The notes: generated from the letters alone by a model not told the origin. 32,193 nt of DNA from Zygnema cylindricum (GCA_037447655.1 JBBHKE010002769.1:181045-213237), one strand, 5' to 3'; positions 19,461 to 30,369 are shown, numbered from the stretch's first letter. A program made the numbers and translations.

Positions 19461-21264
19461 CTATTGCCGATATTTTTCTCCTCCGGCCCGTTGCGACGGT
19501 TGATACCCTTCCTCCTTCTCCTCGGTTTGATCCTCGAACAACTCCCGTAGTTTTTGGTCCACCCAACTCGGTTTGAACCGATTATCGATCCACAGAGCTT
19601 CCGGTCTCTCTCCCTCCTCCGACAAAACCGACTTTCGAGTAAAGTCCGGCTGCTTGGGATCGGTCTGGAGGGAGGGAGAGGGAGGGAGGGAGAGGGAGGG
19701 AGGGAGGGAGAGGGAGGGAGGGAGGGAGGGAGGGAGGGAGGGAGGGAGGGAGGGAGAGAGGGGGGAGGGAGAGAGGGGGAGGGAGAGAGGGGGAGGGAGA
19801 GAGGGGGAGGGAGAGAGGGAGAGGGAGGGAGGGAGGGAGGGAGGGAGAGGGAGGGAGGGAGGGAGGGGGATGGAAGGAGGGAGAGGAGGAGGGAGGGGAG
19901 GGAGAGGGAGGGAGGGAGGGTGAGAGTGAGCAAGTTATTTTTCTTTCAGAAGAAAATTCATTTAATTGCTACATTTTCTTTGTTAATATATACCAAAAAT
20001 TTGCAATGGATAATCTCAAGTGCCAAATTTTCATAAACGTACAAAAATGTCAAACGCCCCATGATTTCTCTCCCTCTTTAGTTCTCTCTCTCCCCCCCCC
20101 CCATCCCTCCCTCCATCCCTCCCCTCCCTCTCTCTATGCATATATAAAAATACATGTTATAGTGATGCATATCAAGGCAAAAAATTACAATATTCAAAAA
20201 CGGGTGTGATATTCGATACGGACCCTTAATGAAAAAATTAAAATAAATAAATAAATTGTAGTGTACCATGCAATATGGAAGTGTCATGCATTTATAACAT
20301 AGAATATCCAACCTTCGAAATTTCGTACTGTGTAGTACATAATACATACACAAACTGTACTTATCATAATATTACAGAAGGTATTAAACATTTTGGTCGT
20401 CGATTAACAATTTTTTAAAGCGATCTATGACCTCCGTCTGAAAAAGGTGTCATATTATTTGTTTCGGGTGTTAGTTTAAGTATGTGAAACCTTATCTTGA
20501 CCATTGAATTCAAGCGGTGTACAAAAAAAAAATAAAAAATGAAAAAAATGCGTTGCAAAAATGTGTTTGTTTTGTTATATCCGTGTTATCAAATGATGCG
20601 CCTAAGGGTATGTGCCTATGTATGGTTCATTTTGGTTATGTTATTTCAGTTTTACATAATTTTCTTTAATTCACAGTTTTTGTAAAATTTCCACTCTGTA
20701 CTCTGTGATACATAATAAATACGCAAGCTGTACTATACATACCTAATGTACCGTAGTGTACTGCAATACATATAGTGTATCCTAATAGGGAGCAACAGTA
20801 TACACATTAAAATTTGGCTCCACCCTATTGACTTGTAGAGTATCGGAAAATATTGAGGTTTTCCGGTACGCTGATCACTTTACACATACATTAGTGATGA
20901 TACAGCTTACGAGACAATTGTTTTCTTCCAGAACGGCAGCACAAGACAATGAAAGGAGGGAAAAAAAAAAAAACTTCTCACCTTCCACTGACGTTTGTCA
21001 TACCAATTCGTAGGGTCGGTAAAAAAATCGGTCCAAATTTCTTCCAAAGTTAAAGCTTTACTCGCTGTTGGAAACCATGTCAGGAAAAAACGGAGGTAAT
21101 CATTAGTTAAGAAGGTTGCCAGGAAAAACAAATGGTCATTACTTTTTAAACCATAAATACAACATTTGCCACTCAACTAAAAAAGAAACCGTTTTGCATT
21201 CCAAAAAAGTGCAAAAGCCAGCATCAGCAAGAAAGACTAAACCAGAAAAAAAATAAAAAATTAC

Positions 21265-21296
<32 letters not shown>

Positions 21297-24200
21297 AAAG
21301 AATATGGTTGAAGAAGTAATAATATGAGCAATAATACTTAAGAAAAAACCATTCTCTCCAGTCCACCAAGTCATCACCATAAGGATGAAATGGAAACCAG
21401 AAACCAATCCCTCTAAAAAACCAACAAGATGATAGAAAAAAAATGAAAAAATGAATAGAGGTTCAAATAAAAAAAAAGCGAACAAGACTAGTTACATCTC
21501 CCAGATGTCGATTTATAATTGTTTGAAGTTTGACTTTGATTCGTTTCCGAGGGAAAGGGAGGAGGGTAAGGGTCAACATAAGTATCCTCAAATCTCCCCA
21601 CAGCTTCCATATCTTGAACTAAATGGACTGCCTTTGCAACAACCTGAAAATAACAACAAAAAGTAACCATTTTCTTAGTCCAGTCTCTCTTCCCCTCTCT
21701 CTCCCTCTTCCTCCCTCTCACTCGTTTCCCTCCGTCTCCCTCCCACACCTTTCTCCCTCTCCCTCCCTCAGGCTCTCTCCCTCTAACCTTCACATTTATC
21801 CACTTACTCTGTCCTTCATACTTCTCCAGATTCTCCAAATTTTCCCTCCCTCTCTCTCCCTCTCTGTTTCCCCACCACCATAACAACACAAAGAACCATT
21901 CTACTCTCCCTCCCTCTCTTTCCTTCCCACCTTCACACTTATCCTCTTTATTCCGTCCTTCCCTTCGTACTTGTCCAGATTCATTCTCCCCTCCACCATC
22001 ACTCTCGTCCCCTTCCTCAGTTGATTCGGAAGCCTCTCCGCTAGCTCATCCCATACAACCACCGTATACCTGAATATCAAAATTATTGTGGATTTTAACA
22101 ACTTTTTTTTCGTTTGAGTACTGCAGATTCTTCTGAACGCCTCAATGTAATTTCTAACATACTGCATAAATCACTGTGGAGATTTTAACATGTACCGCGA
22201 TATTTTTATTCTCACAGTAAAATTTTTAGGGTTTATGTGGATTTCAAACATCTCACTGTGAGTACTGAGTGATTTTAGCATCTCACCGTGATATTTTTAA
22301 CATCTCCCTGTAATACTGTGGATTTTGAACGTCTCATTGCAACATTGTTAACAGCTTATTGTAATTTCTTGGATTTCAAACATCTCACCGTAATTTCTTG
22401 TACTTTTAACAAATTAACTGTGCAATTTTCACGACCGTATTTACTGTGGATATTAACTTAGTTTAGCTTCCCACAGTAATTACTATAGATGTTCTTTAAT
22501 CTTGCCGTTTACTGTGGATGTTTGTGAATCTCACTGTCATTAATGTGGAAACTCATTCTAAATACTACACCACCCTTCGCTATTAGTGTAAAGGAATCAT
22601 TAATATTGAAGCATAATTAATATGAATAATTATACTTTAATGCAGATTGACATGGCCGATCCTTTAAATAGCGTTATTAACAACATTTATGATTTTCGGC
22701 CAAAAAAGTCGCAATCAAATAACTGTTATCAACACTAATAGCGATGAACAGTGTAGGGTTGTGCAAAGTGTTTACCAGTCTGTCTCCTCGATTCCTTTCA
22801 CCATTCTCCTCACAGCCAATCTTACAGATGCTTTTTTTTTATCTCCGTAATTCATCACTTCAAAATCTGTACCCAATGTCCCTGAAAAAAGCAAGAAAAA
22901 AAAATACAATTGGTAATTATACTCGATTAAAGAACATAAGGTGGCAATTGCTTAACAGAATCGGTTAACAAGTACTCTTTTATCAAAAATGTTTCAACCA
23001 CAAAAAGAAAATTAAAAATGTTTTCACCATATCGCAACCAGTTATCAGTCGAAAATATACGCCAGTACAATAAAAAAAAAAGTTTTCCGTTAGCTACAGT
23101 GTTCAATTACATAGTACTTTTATACTTTTCATTTGAAAAAAAACTTTAGTTGAGCTGAATATTCAGCAGTTAGAACAAGAGTTGAAATTTTGGAGTTTTT
23201 TACCTACAAAAATAAAAAAAACAAGCCCATAATTTAATTTCTCTTGGGCTAAATAATTGCGGGTTTTAGGGGAAAACATATTCAGCTTTTGCCAACGGTA
23301 TGAAAATCCATGTTTCACATTTCATTCAATATTCAGAAATTCCCCAATCCATAACATGATATCTACAACAATGTTAAAAAAAAGGTGATTTTGCAAGAAA
23401 AATAATCGATATTGTTTGGAGAAATATATTTGGGTTCATGCTTCTTCCTGATTTTTGCTAGAAAAAACTGTTAGCAAAAACAAAGACCTACTTATATGTT
23501 TTTAAAGGCACGGTAAATAAATTAAAAGCGCACAAATGCATACGAAAATTTCATTTCCCCGGACAAGAAAAAAATGCAATAGATAATCCTTTTACGCTTG
23601 ATTTTTTAGCCTACAAAATCACCAATTTTTAAATGAGCGTGGTTTAAATAATACTCAACACTTTCTAATACACAAATAAACAGCGAGATTACATTTAAGT
23701 GTAGTCAAAAATTTATCGAAATCTAAAACATGTCACTACATTCGATCTCAAAAATTTCCACCATTTGGAATTCGCCAATCTTCAACACTTTTTATTGCAT
23801 CAGATTGAAAAAACAATAGGTTTGTGGAAACTTTATCGGTAAACCTCCGGCTTAGACTAACTTTCAACTACACATTTATTTTGTCTTTTAAAAAGTGAAT
23901 GAGACATTTATTTTTTAATAATCAGTGTGGAATCACATCATATGAGCGTATTGTCCCAACAATAGTGTAAAATAGTTTTTTCAAAACCACACTAACTGCA
24001 GAGTGAACCGTGCACCCCACGTGGCAGTAATCCATTTTTGGCATGTTGTCATGGTATTAAATATAGTAACAATGGAATTTGGCATTTGTAATGGCATAGA
24101 TGTTATTTAATTTAATCGTTTAAATTATTTAAATCAATTAAATTTAATTAAATCAATTAAATTTAAATCATTCAGAAAGTAGTGCAGAAAGGAAAAGAGA

Positions 24201-24736
24201 AAATTGTGAATGGCTGGAGATAGAGAGTTAGAGAGAAAAAGGAAGAGGAAGAGCGAGAGAAAAAGAGGGGGAGGGGGAGGGAGAGTGAGAGGGAGAGGGA
24301 GAGGGAGAGGGAGAGGGAGAGAGTGAAAAGACGTAGAATGTCAACGAGAAGAAATCGCACCAATGAAATAAACTTTATTTTGTTTTTCCGCATCGTACGG
24401 AACAGTAGATGGACCCACGTTATATGAGAGCTGGCGAATCGTACAAACTGAAACTGAATTCCCATGTGGCGACATCGTCTCATTTCCGTTTTGAGGCAAA
24501 AAAGAATTCATACTAAGAAAAGTTTTGCAAAAGACTTGAGATACCATTGGGGAAAACGACCCTGAATTATAAAAAGAGGGAGTTCCGGGAGAGGAGGGAG
24601 ATGAAGGAGAGAGTGAGGAAGAGGAGAGAGAGAGAGCGAGAGGAGAGGAGATACGTGTGAATCCATGTCGGGAAAGGAAACTTCTCAGAGGAAAAGAGGC
24701 GAGAGAGCGACTGAGAGAATTGGTTCCGACACCCAT
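19461..24736 (-). CDS. OSB: Organellar ssDNA-binding protein (OSB family), six exons
   Basis: Exons on minus are 24361-24736, 22776-22881, 21931-22069, 21496-21643, 20982-21064 and 19461-19664. All introns are GT-AG and all phases join, giving 351 residues. Residues 1-84 contain no Asp or Glu and are Ser/Arg/Phe-rich, as in mitochondrial or plastid transit peptides. An OB-fold follows from about 120: KVYFIGTLGTDFEVMNYGDK, ASVRLAVRRM, EETDWYTVVVWDELAERL, KGTRVMVEGRMN and VVAKAVHLVQ. This is the SSB pattern (RLAV, TDW, VVVW, KG..V.VEG). Residues about 262-320 form a PDF motif: LEEIWTDFFTDPTNWYDKR, KQPDF (P290-F292), PEALWIDNRFKPSWV. One OB-fold plus one PDF motif defines plant OSB proteins, which bind ssDNA in organelles; Arabidopsis OSB1 restrains mitochondrial DNA recombination. 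Exon 4 read through its donor would stop at once (TAG at 21488), hiding exons 5-6. A MITE sits in intron 2. Confidence 0.9.
19667..19922. repeat. GGGAGA-type tract at the OSB intron 5 acceptor
   Basis: About 255 bp of almost pure purine on plus, mixing GGGA, GGGAGA and GGGGGAGA units. On the coding (minus) strand it is CCCTCT, ending CTCCAG exactly at the acceptor of OSB exon 6, so it supplies the polypyrimidine tract. Confidence 0.95.
20324..20741. repeat. Pair of direct repeats of about 45 bp in OSB intron 5
   Basis: Copies at 20324-20368 and 20697-20741 share the pattern GTACT-TGTG-TACATAATA-ATACNCAANCTGTACT with several mismatches. The sequence between them is AT-rich with no ORF of note. 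Whether they mark the ends of an insertion is unknown. Confidence 0.5.
21785..21833 (-). pseudogene. Duplicated fragment of OSB exon 3 inside intron 3
   Basis: On minus it reads NLEKYEGQSKWINVKV followed by a GT (GTTAGA). It is clearly related to the true exon 3 end NLDKYEGKDGIKRISVK with donor GTGGGA. It lies about 150 bp downstream within intron 3 and is two codons shorter. Using it as a separate exon after exon 3 in its related frame would need a phase-0 acceptor, which I do not find; the nearest AACAG upstream gives another frame. Confidence 0.7.
22165..22560. repeat. Degenerate minisatellite in OSB intron 2
   Basis: About ten imperfect units of roughly 40 bp follow the theme ACTGTGGATTTTAACATCTC plus ACCGTAAT. 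Examples are at 22171, 22312 (ACTGTGGATTTTGAACGTCT) and 22376 (AAACATCTCACCGTAATTTC). Unit length drifts and no unit is perfect, so the array is old. Confidence 0.7.
22568..22753. mobile_element. TA-target MITE family, copy in OSB intron 2
   Basis: This 186-bp element is flanked by TA at 22566-22567 and 22754-22755. Ends are CACCACCCTTCGCTATTAGT and ACTAATAGCGATGAACAGTG. It shares TTAAATAGCGTTATTAA with the copy at 8512 and the GGCCAAAAAAGTCGC block with the copy at 18430. Its edge is only about 16 bp from the intron 2 donor (22771-22775 on minus). Confidence 0.85.
24235..24326. repeat. GGGAGA-type tract in OSB intron 1
   Basis: A purine-only tract on plus (CU-rich in the OSB transcript) lies a few tens of bases inside the intron 1 donor at 24360. 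Confidence 0.85.
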
Positions 24737-24754
24737 GGATGCCTTATTGAAGAG

Positions 24755-24872
24755 TGGAGAGGGAGAGAGGGAGAGAGGGAGAGAGGGAGAGAGGGAGAGA
24801 GGGAGAGAGAGAGGGAGAGAGAGAGGGAGAGAGGGTGAGAGGGTGAGAGGGAGAAGGGGAGAGAAGGGAAGG
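24755..24872. repeat. GGGAGA-type tract just upstream of the OSB start codon
   Basis: A (GGGAGAGA)n array on plus, thus a CT-rich leader or core promoter for the minus-strand OSB gene, begins about 18 bp before its ATG. CT-rich leaders are common in plant promoters; whether this one is transcribed is unknown. Confidence 0.85.
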
Positions 24873-25585
24873 GTTTAGCTTATGATGGTCATAGCCTCCT
24901 CCATGCACTTTTTGCGTACTGCGTTTCCCAAAATATCGGTCGATATTTTTACGATACGTTATTTCATTATTTATATAACACCGTAACCCTAAGGGCAGCG
25001 TCGGCAGTCACCGTTTTTTCTGTCCGAACGTTTAATTTTGAAACCACGTTTTAACTTCTGTTAAAACGTTATCTTAATTTCCGGAGGATTTTTTTATATT
25101 TTTATTTTTTTATTTTTTTATTTTTTCTGTGTTGTGGATCAACTATCAAGACTTCAAGAGCCTTTTGCCGCTACTCGATATGTGCCTTTTTTTGACATAC
25201 CGATTTTCAATATATTGTTCCGGTATATCTGGGGATAATATCGCGTGTTTATCGAGGGCAAATATCGCGTTTTATGCGTTGGGCATAGTTGTTCGATTCG
25301 TGCAATTTTTTCCTTTTTTACAATTTCTACGTATGATTCGATAGTTTTATACATTTCGTTAATATTCGTTTTGTACTTACTGTACGGAAAACTGAACAAA
25401 AAACCGTACGGAAATTTTCAAAAAGAGACGTTGCACCATTTGCGCGCATTAAGTTTGAATTTCTCTAAGACTGTCCTCCTCTACAAGGAAGCCGCCATTG
25501 CTGATGCCCCAGAAAAGGCCACTGAAGCTGCCATTGAAGCCGTTGTTGAAGCATTTACGAACCTCACCACAAGCATCCATGCCTA
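24873..25585. other. OSB upstream region and left flank of hAT remnant
   Basis: No gene is recognised. A plus-strand frame (25245-25616) ends in an Ala/Glu-rich stretch (KEAAIADAPEKATEAAIEAV) directly before the zinc-finger-like part of the transposase remnant. It may belong to the same element, but it also contains a hydrophobic section with no counterpart I know. Confidence 0.4.
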
Positions 25586-27637
25586 TAACTCGAGGAATAG
25601 AGTGGGAGCACGTTAAGGCTCCGGACGGTGGGCTTATTGGAAACAACTGATTATGTATATGTATCTACTACAACTTCAAATACAACACTCAAGCCAATAG
25701 GATCAGAAACCACCTTCTTGGAAATATGAAGAGTGTAAATATTAGAGCTTCCACTATATGTCCAAACAAGGTGAAGGAGGAGTTTAGTGCATCCGAAACC
25801 GTAAATCGGTTCATGGCTCGCAAAAACGTGTAATATGCGACCTGGATAAACTCACAAAAAGTTTTCTATCAATATAGAGTAACAAATTACAAGGTGTGCA
25901 AACGAATATAGAAAATGTTTTTAATAAGTATAACAAGAAGATGAAAGATGTAGCGTGGGCCACGACATTCTTTGCCTATGGATGGTCGTTCTAACTATTG
26001 GATGACCCATATTTTAAGGCAACAACGAAGAAGATCGGAGATATACGGAGGTCTTACAAGTTACCTTATCGGAGTGCCACGAGAACTCGTCTCCTATAAG
26101 AGACCAAGGCGATTGTAAATAAACATTTGGCAAGTTACGTGGAAACAATCAAGGTCACCGGTGCCATGATCACATCTGACGGGTGGACATTAGTTGATGA
26201 CACGCCTCTCCTCAATATTATAGTTGTCACCCCCAAAGGTAACATGTTATTGACGGTAGAAGACACTAGTGGACGAATCAAGGATGTCATATACATTTGT
26301 AAGGTGTTGGAAAAGGCAGTTCTTGCGGTAAGGGTCAATCATGTGGTGCAAATTGTTACAGATTTTGCCATTGTAAAACAGGGTTAGCCTCTTTGCTCGT
26401 GGGAAAGCACCTTTCGATCACGTGGACGCCATGCTCTACCTATGTATTGGACTTGATGTTGGAGGATTGGGGCAGGTTGACATTTATCTTAATGCTTGTC
26501 CAAGAGGCAAAAGAGGTGCTGAAATTCATCACAAATCATGGTATGACTGCAACCATATTCAATAATATCTCTACACTTCGGCTTTTGAAAACCTGGAGAG
26601 ACTAGGTTTGCTACGAATTTTGTCATGCTCTATAAGTTTTTAGAGGTGAAACACAGTATGGAGCGCTTAATGTTTGATGATAAATACAAATAATGGATAG
26701 GCAATGCTGTGTACAAGAGCGAGGGGGCTAAGATTAAATGCCACATTTTGAGCCCATAGTTTTTGAAGAGAGTGACAGAGGCTGTGACAATTTCATAGCT
26801 TGTGGTGCGGTTGATGAGGGAGTGTGACAAAGGTGCCCTGAATGTAGAGAAGGTTTATCATGGTTTTTACATGATTGGACGGTTCTTGGAGAAGTAATCT
26901 TTCGATGGAGGAGAAAGAAACAATGAAAGCATGTAAATTTTGGTGGAGTTGAACGCATCTTGGATGGCGAGGTGGGAGATGGCACATAGCCCCATGTATG
27001 CGAAGCCTTAGTACTCTATCCGAAGTACGAAAGTGTTGCGTATGGGTAGCATTCAAATGCAACAGTAATGGAAGGTTCCAAGACAATGATTGAAAATATG
27101 TTACCAAACATGGAGGAGCAGGTTCCAAGACAATGATTGAAAATATGTTACCAAACATGGAGGAGCAGGCTGAGGCCCACATTTAGTTGTCTAAGTATTG
27201 AGGTTTGGAGGGTGTTTTTGGTAGGGAGGAAACAACAGCTTGTGCAAGGAAGTTGATGGAAATGGTGACAACATTTTGGGTCTGTAACCCCTATCTATGT
27301 TATAGAAGGTAACAATAAAAATCCTTCCACAGTGCTTAGTTGCCATCTCCTGTGAGCGTAATCGTTCAACGTATGACCATACTCATTCTAAGGACAGAAA
27401 TAGGTTGACGGCTAAAAGGGCAAATGATTTGGTATGGGTCCTCACTAATTTCATACTGTTCCAAAAGACTAGGGACGTCAGCTATGAAGAGACCATGATA
27501 GCATGGGGGAAAGAGGATATGGAGGTAGGGGAAGAGGATTTTGAGGAAGACATGATTGACCCAGATTTAAAGGATGGAGATTTTGAGGAAAGACAGATAA
27601 AGGAGATATGTGTGTTCGATGAGTTGAGTTTAGTGTG
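25586..27637 (+). pseudogene. Decayed hAT transposase (BED finger, DUF659-type core, C-terminal dimerisation region)
   Basis: The order of features is that of plant hAT transposases, but stops and frameshifts break the frame throughout. A BED-finger remnant is at about 25596-25790 (WEHVKAPDGG, then NRIRNHLLG and CPNKVKEEF). A helical segment follows near 25940-26090 (KKMKDVAWATTFFAYG, DDPYFKATTKKIGDIRRSYK). The core reads GAMITSDGWT, LLNIIVVTPKGN, VEDTSGRIKD and VVQIVTDFAIV. In another frame comes ITWTPCSTYVLDLMLEDWG, matching the usual TPCAAHCLDLMLEDIG, then NFVMLYKFLEVKHSMERLM. The C-terminal part has ISCERNRSTYDHTHSKDRNR, then LTAKRANDLVWVLTNFILF and an acidic tail ending near 27637. A 47-bp tandem duplication adds a further frameshift. 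The element ends were not located. The family is clear; the copy is inactive. Confidence 0.88.
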
Positions 27638-28211
27638 AATAGTAAACTGTATCGTTAAGTAAATACAAAGATGGATTTTTATTGGTTCAACGAGAACTTG
27701 TCATTTTTCATTATTGGCGTTCAGTAAATAATTCAATTTAATACAAGGATTTTTTTTTTTGCTTCATCGTGAATGTTTCTTTTTAAATTATTGACATGTT
27801 ATGCAAGGCCATGTTGAACCAATGATGAGGCAGCTTGGCCGCTTGACAAGGCATCTTTGTCGCTGGATGATAGTTCAACGATGAGAACGCCTCGTTGTTT
27901 GTTCTGCAACCAGTAATGAGGCAACTGGTCGCTGGTTGAACAACCATGGTCGTTGGTTTGTGGTTTTTATTTTTTGTTGTTTGTTTTTTTTTTATGTCGC
28001 TTGTTTTTTCGCTTTTGCTGGTTTTTTACTTTTCTAACCCTATTGAAAAATTCTAAATTTCAAATATCAAATTCAAATTTCCAAAACTGTATGGAAATGT
28101 ACGGATATATAATCGGGTACGCATTTTAACTATTTTCTAAAATCGATAAATGCGAAACGAACGTATTATTCGCGAGTTCGTTTTCGTGCAAACTATGCGA
28201 TTTAAACATCT
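27638..28211. other. Right flank of the hAT remnant
   Basis: Related words GTTGAACCAATGATGAGGCA, GTTCAACGATGAGAACG and AACCAGTAATGAGGCAACTG recur at 27809-27925. They may be subterminal or 3' sequence of the hAT element. No convincing terminal inverted repeat was found. Confidence 0.4.
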
Positions 28212-28418
28212 ATGGCTTTGGAGATTCTGAAAAGTGCGGAAATTAAGTGCGAATTTGGATGCCGTGGGAAAATTTGGGATACGGTACAGCATATTAATGC
28301 GGTGATTTGCAATTGCACGGAAATTTTAATCCGGGAATTTTTCGCACCAATTTTCCGGATTCGTACTGATTTTTCGCATATGTTGTTTGTACGGCTGAAA
28401 GAGTACAGAAGAGGTTGA
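28212..28418 (+). CDS. Unrecognised 68-codon ORF
   Basis: The frame starts MALEILKSAEIKCEFGCRG and contains WDTVQHINAVICNCTEILI and FAPIFRIRTDF before stopping. It sits in a less AT-rich island within AT-rich DNA and has a mixed, protein-like composition with four cysteines. I do not know the family and see no clear downstream exon. It could be a first exon or chance. Low confidence. Confidence 0.2.
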   Translation: MALEILKSAEIKCEFGCRGKIWDTVQHINAVICNCTEILIREFFAPIFRIRTDFSHMLFVRLKEYRRG

Positions 28419-30105
28419 ATGTCATTTTCTATGTTGATTTTAATTGGTTGTGAAAAACTGAAAAAACAACTAATACAAAATTTGATCCAACGTAATAAAA
28501 GCGGTGAAGTATAATTTTAAAAATAGCATGTCATATTCCACCAGATCGAATTAATCAGCTTATTTTGAGCCATAATAGTCTAAATTGAAAAAGAAATTAT
28601 GTCTCCTGTGAAATAACTAGATGCCTCGCATATTAAAAGAAATCATACATTTTTTCCCACATTAATAGAATTGGGTATGTTTCCATTTTGGCTCACCAAT
28701 ATAGTACTATACAGTTAAGTTATTAACCTTATATACCATAGACTCTCTCAAGTTCATTTTTTGCGAGTACTCAACTAAAATACAAAAAATAATGGTGTTT
28801 TAAACACCCAATAAAATAAATATTGTCAAATTGATCCCTCTGTATCAAGAGATAATACACAAATCCCTCTGTTTCACACCGTTGGATTATTTTTGAATTG
28901 AGAATCTGGGAGAACTGAAATAAATAGACAACATACAAATGATGTTTACTATTTAAGTTTCTTTATATATTTTAATTGAGGGTCAAAATGAATACTTACG
29001 TCAAAAGTTGAAAATAATCCCCCACAGACACCAAAGGCATTAAAAACACCTTAACAATCTTGGCAGATTTTTGTCAAACATTAATTAGACTCCGTACAAA
29101 AAGAGGAAGATTTCCATTTTTCGACGGAAAAAATTGAAAAGATGAAAGGGAAAATAAATTAATATTTGTATGTAACATCATTTAAAAAAAACCCAAGTAT
29201 AACAGGTGCTTTCTCAAAAAAAAATTATATCTTCTTTGTTTCAAACATTTATATCCTTCTACAAATGACACCTTTCAAAAAAGAGAGAACATCGACGACG
29301 TCAAATCCATTACCAGTAGGCATTTTGTACATAATAGACAAAATGACTTTCCATCAAAAACAATTAAAGAAAACTCTTTTATTCTCGTCTTTTTGGCTTC
29401 CATAAATGCTTTCGCCTTTCGTCTTGTGATTCAATATCACGAGGAACAAAGTTCGAAAAATTGTCGAGAATTGCGGTGAAGTGGATGTACGGTTTAGTAA
29501 ACTTGGGGAACCAGATTTTCACAAATTATAATAAAGCTGTTCTATAGGAGGCAAAGGAATTAATCCCACATTTATTTATTATTTTTTTTCGGTCACGCTT
29601 CAGTTTTACACAGATATCAAGAATGTGAAGATAAGGCAATCTGTACGGGCTTCCAAATGAGACAAAGTCACATATCAGATAAGAAGATTTTCAAATATTT
29701 TTAGGGTTTTCCCCACTCTCTCTTGACCGGAAAAAAATATTAACTGGAGAAACAATGTCGTACATGTGGAGGATTTTCAGGTGAGGACCAATCTGTACAA
29801 GTGGACTCTAGTGAGAATCTAGGTCTTTAGTTGCAGGATACGTTTTGGAGAATTTTGTAAGAGATACAGAATCGAAAACAAATTCCGTTAAATTCAGTTG
29901 TTTCCTTAACTGTCGCACATAAATATATGCAGACAGAAGCGTCGACGTTTAGCCTCCAGATTTGAGACACGTGGCTGGATACAGACAATGCAGCTGACTC
30001 GACTGTTGACGTCAACGAGAATGATTATAGGAAAATGTCGAATTATGGAGAGGTTATAAGCTATGGTACAGTTTCTCTGATGATAAGAGACATTTATTTC
30101 GTTTA
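28419..30105. other. AT-rich intergenic DNA
   Basis: Short ORFs only, none with recognisable features. An ACACGTGGC word lies near 29969 and GACGTCAAC near 30009, possibly promoter elements for the ORF at 30106. Nothing else was seen. Confidence 0.4.
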
Positions 30106-30369
30106 ATGGCAATGATAGAGGAGAGAGAAGATAGTATGGAAAAGACCTATGAGAAACAACTGTACCTTTTAAAAACTTTGATAAACCTTAAAACGGGAAC
30201 GCCGAGAAAACTTAGAACGGGAACGCCGATAAACCCTAAAACGGGAACGCCGATAAACCCTAAAACGGGAACGCCAAGAAGCCCTAAAACGGGAACGCCG
30301 ATAAACCCTAAAACGGTAACGTCGAGAATAAAATGTGCACCATCGAATCCTAAAATGTCAAAAGCATAG
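30106..30369 (+). CDS. ORF with octapeptide repeats, ended by a MITE
   Basis: This 87-residue frame starts MAMIEEREDSMEKTYEKQLY and continues into six copies of an eight-residue repeat of the form GTPxNPKT/GTPRxPKT, encoded by a 24-bp minisatellite. It ends KMSKA. The stop codon TAG (30367-30369) is contributed by the CATAG end of the MITE inserted at 30365. Beyond the element the same frame would have stayed open for a short distance. I know no family with this repeat and expression is unproven. Confidence 0.3.
   Translation: MAMIEEREDSMEKTYEKQLYLLKTLINLKTGTPRKLRTGTPINPKTGTPINPKTGTPRSPKTGTPINPKTVTSRIKCAPSNPKMSKA
30181..30326. repeat. 24-bp minisatellite, six units
   Basis: The core ACGGGAACGCCG recurs at exact 24-bp spacing (30193, 30217, 30241, 30265, 30289, 30313), joined by variants of ATAAACCCTAAA. 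Only point changes separate units, and the period is a multiple of three. Confidence 0.95.

Noticed and set aside
19554-20036. 160-codon Gly/Glu/Arg-rich plus-strand ORF
   Set aside because: It runs across the GGGAGA tract and antisense to OSB exon 6; low complexity and not a gene.
21488-21889. 133-codon minus-strand ORF taken as one exon of an SSB gene
   Set aside because: Only 21496-21643 is exon; the upstream part is intron 3 with the duplicated exon fragment, and the last codons lie past a donor that joins to exon 5.
24172-24483. 103-codon minus-strand ORF with an Ser/Leu run
   Set aside because: It overlaps OSB exon 1 in another frame and includes the CU tract of intron 1; no independent support.
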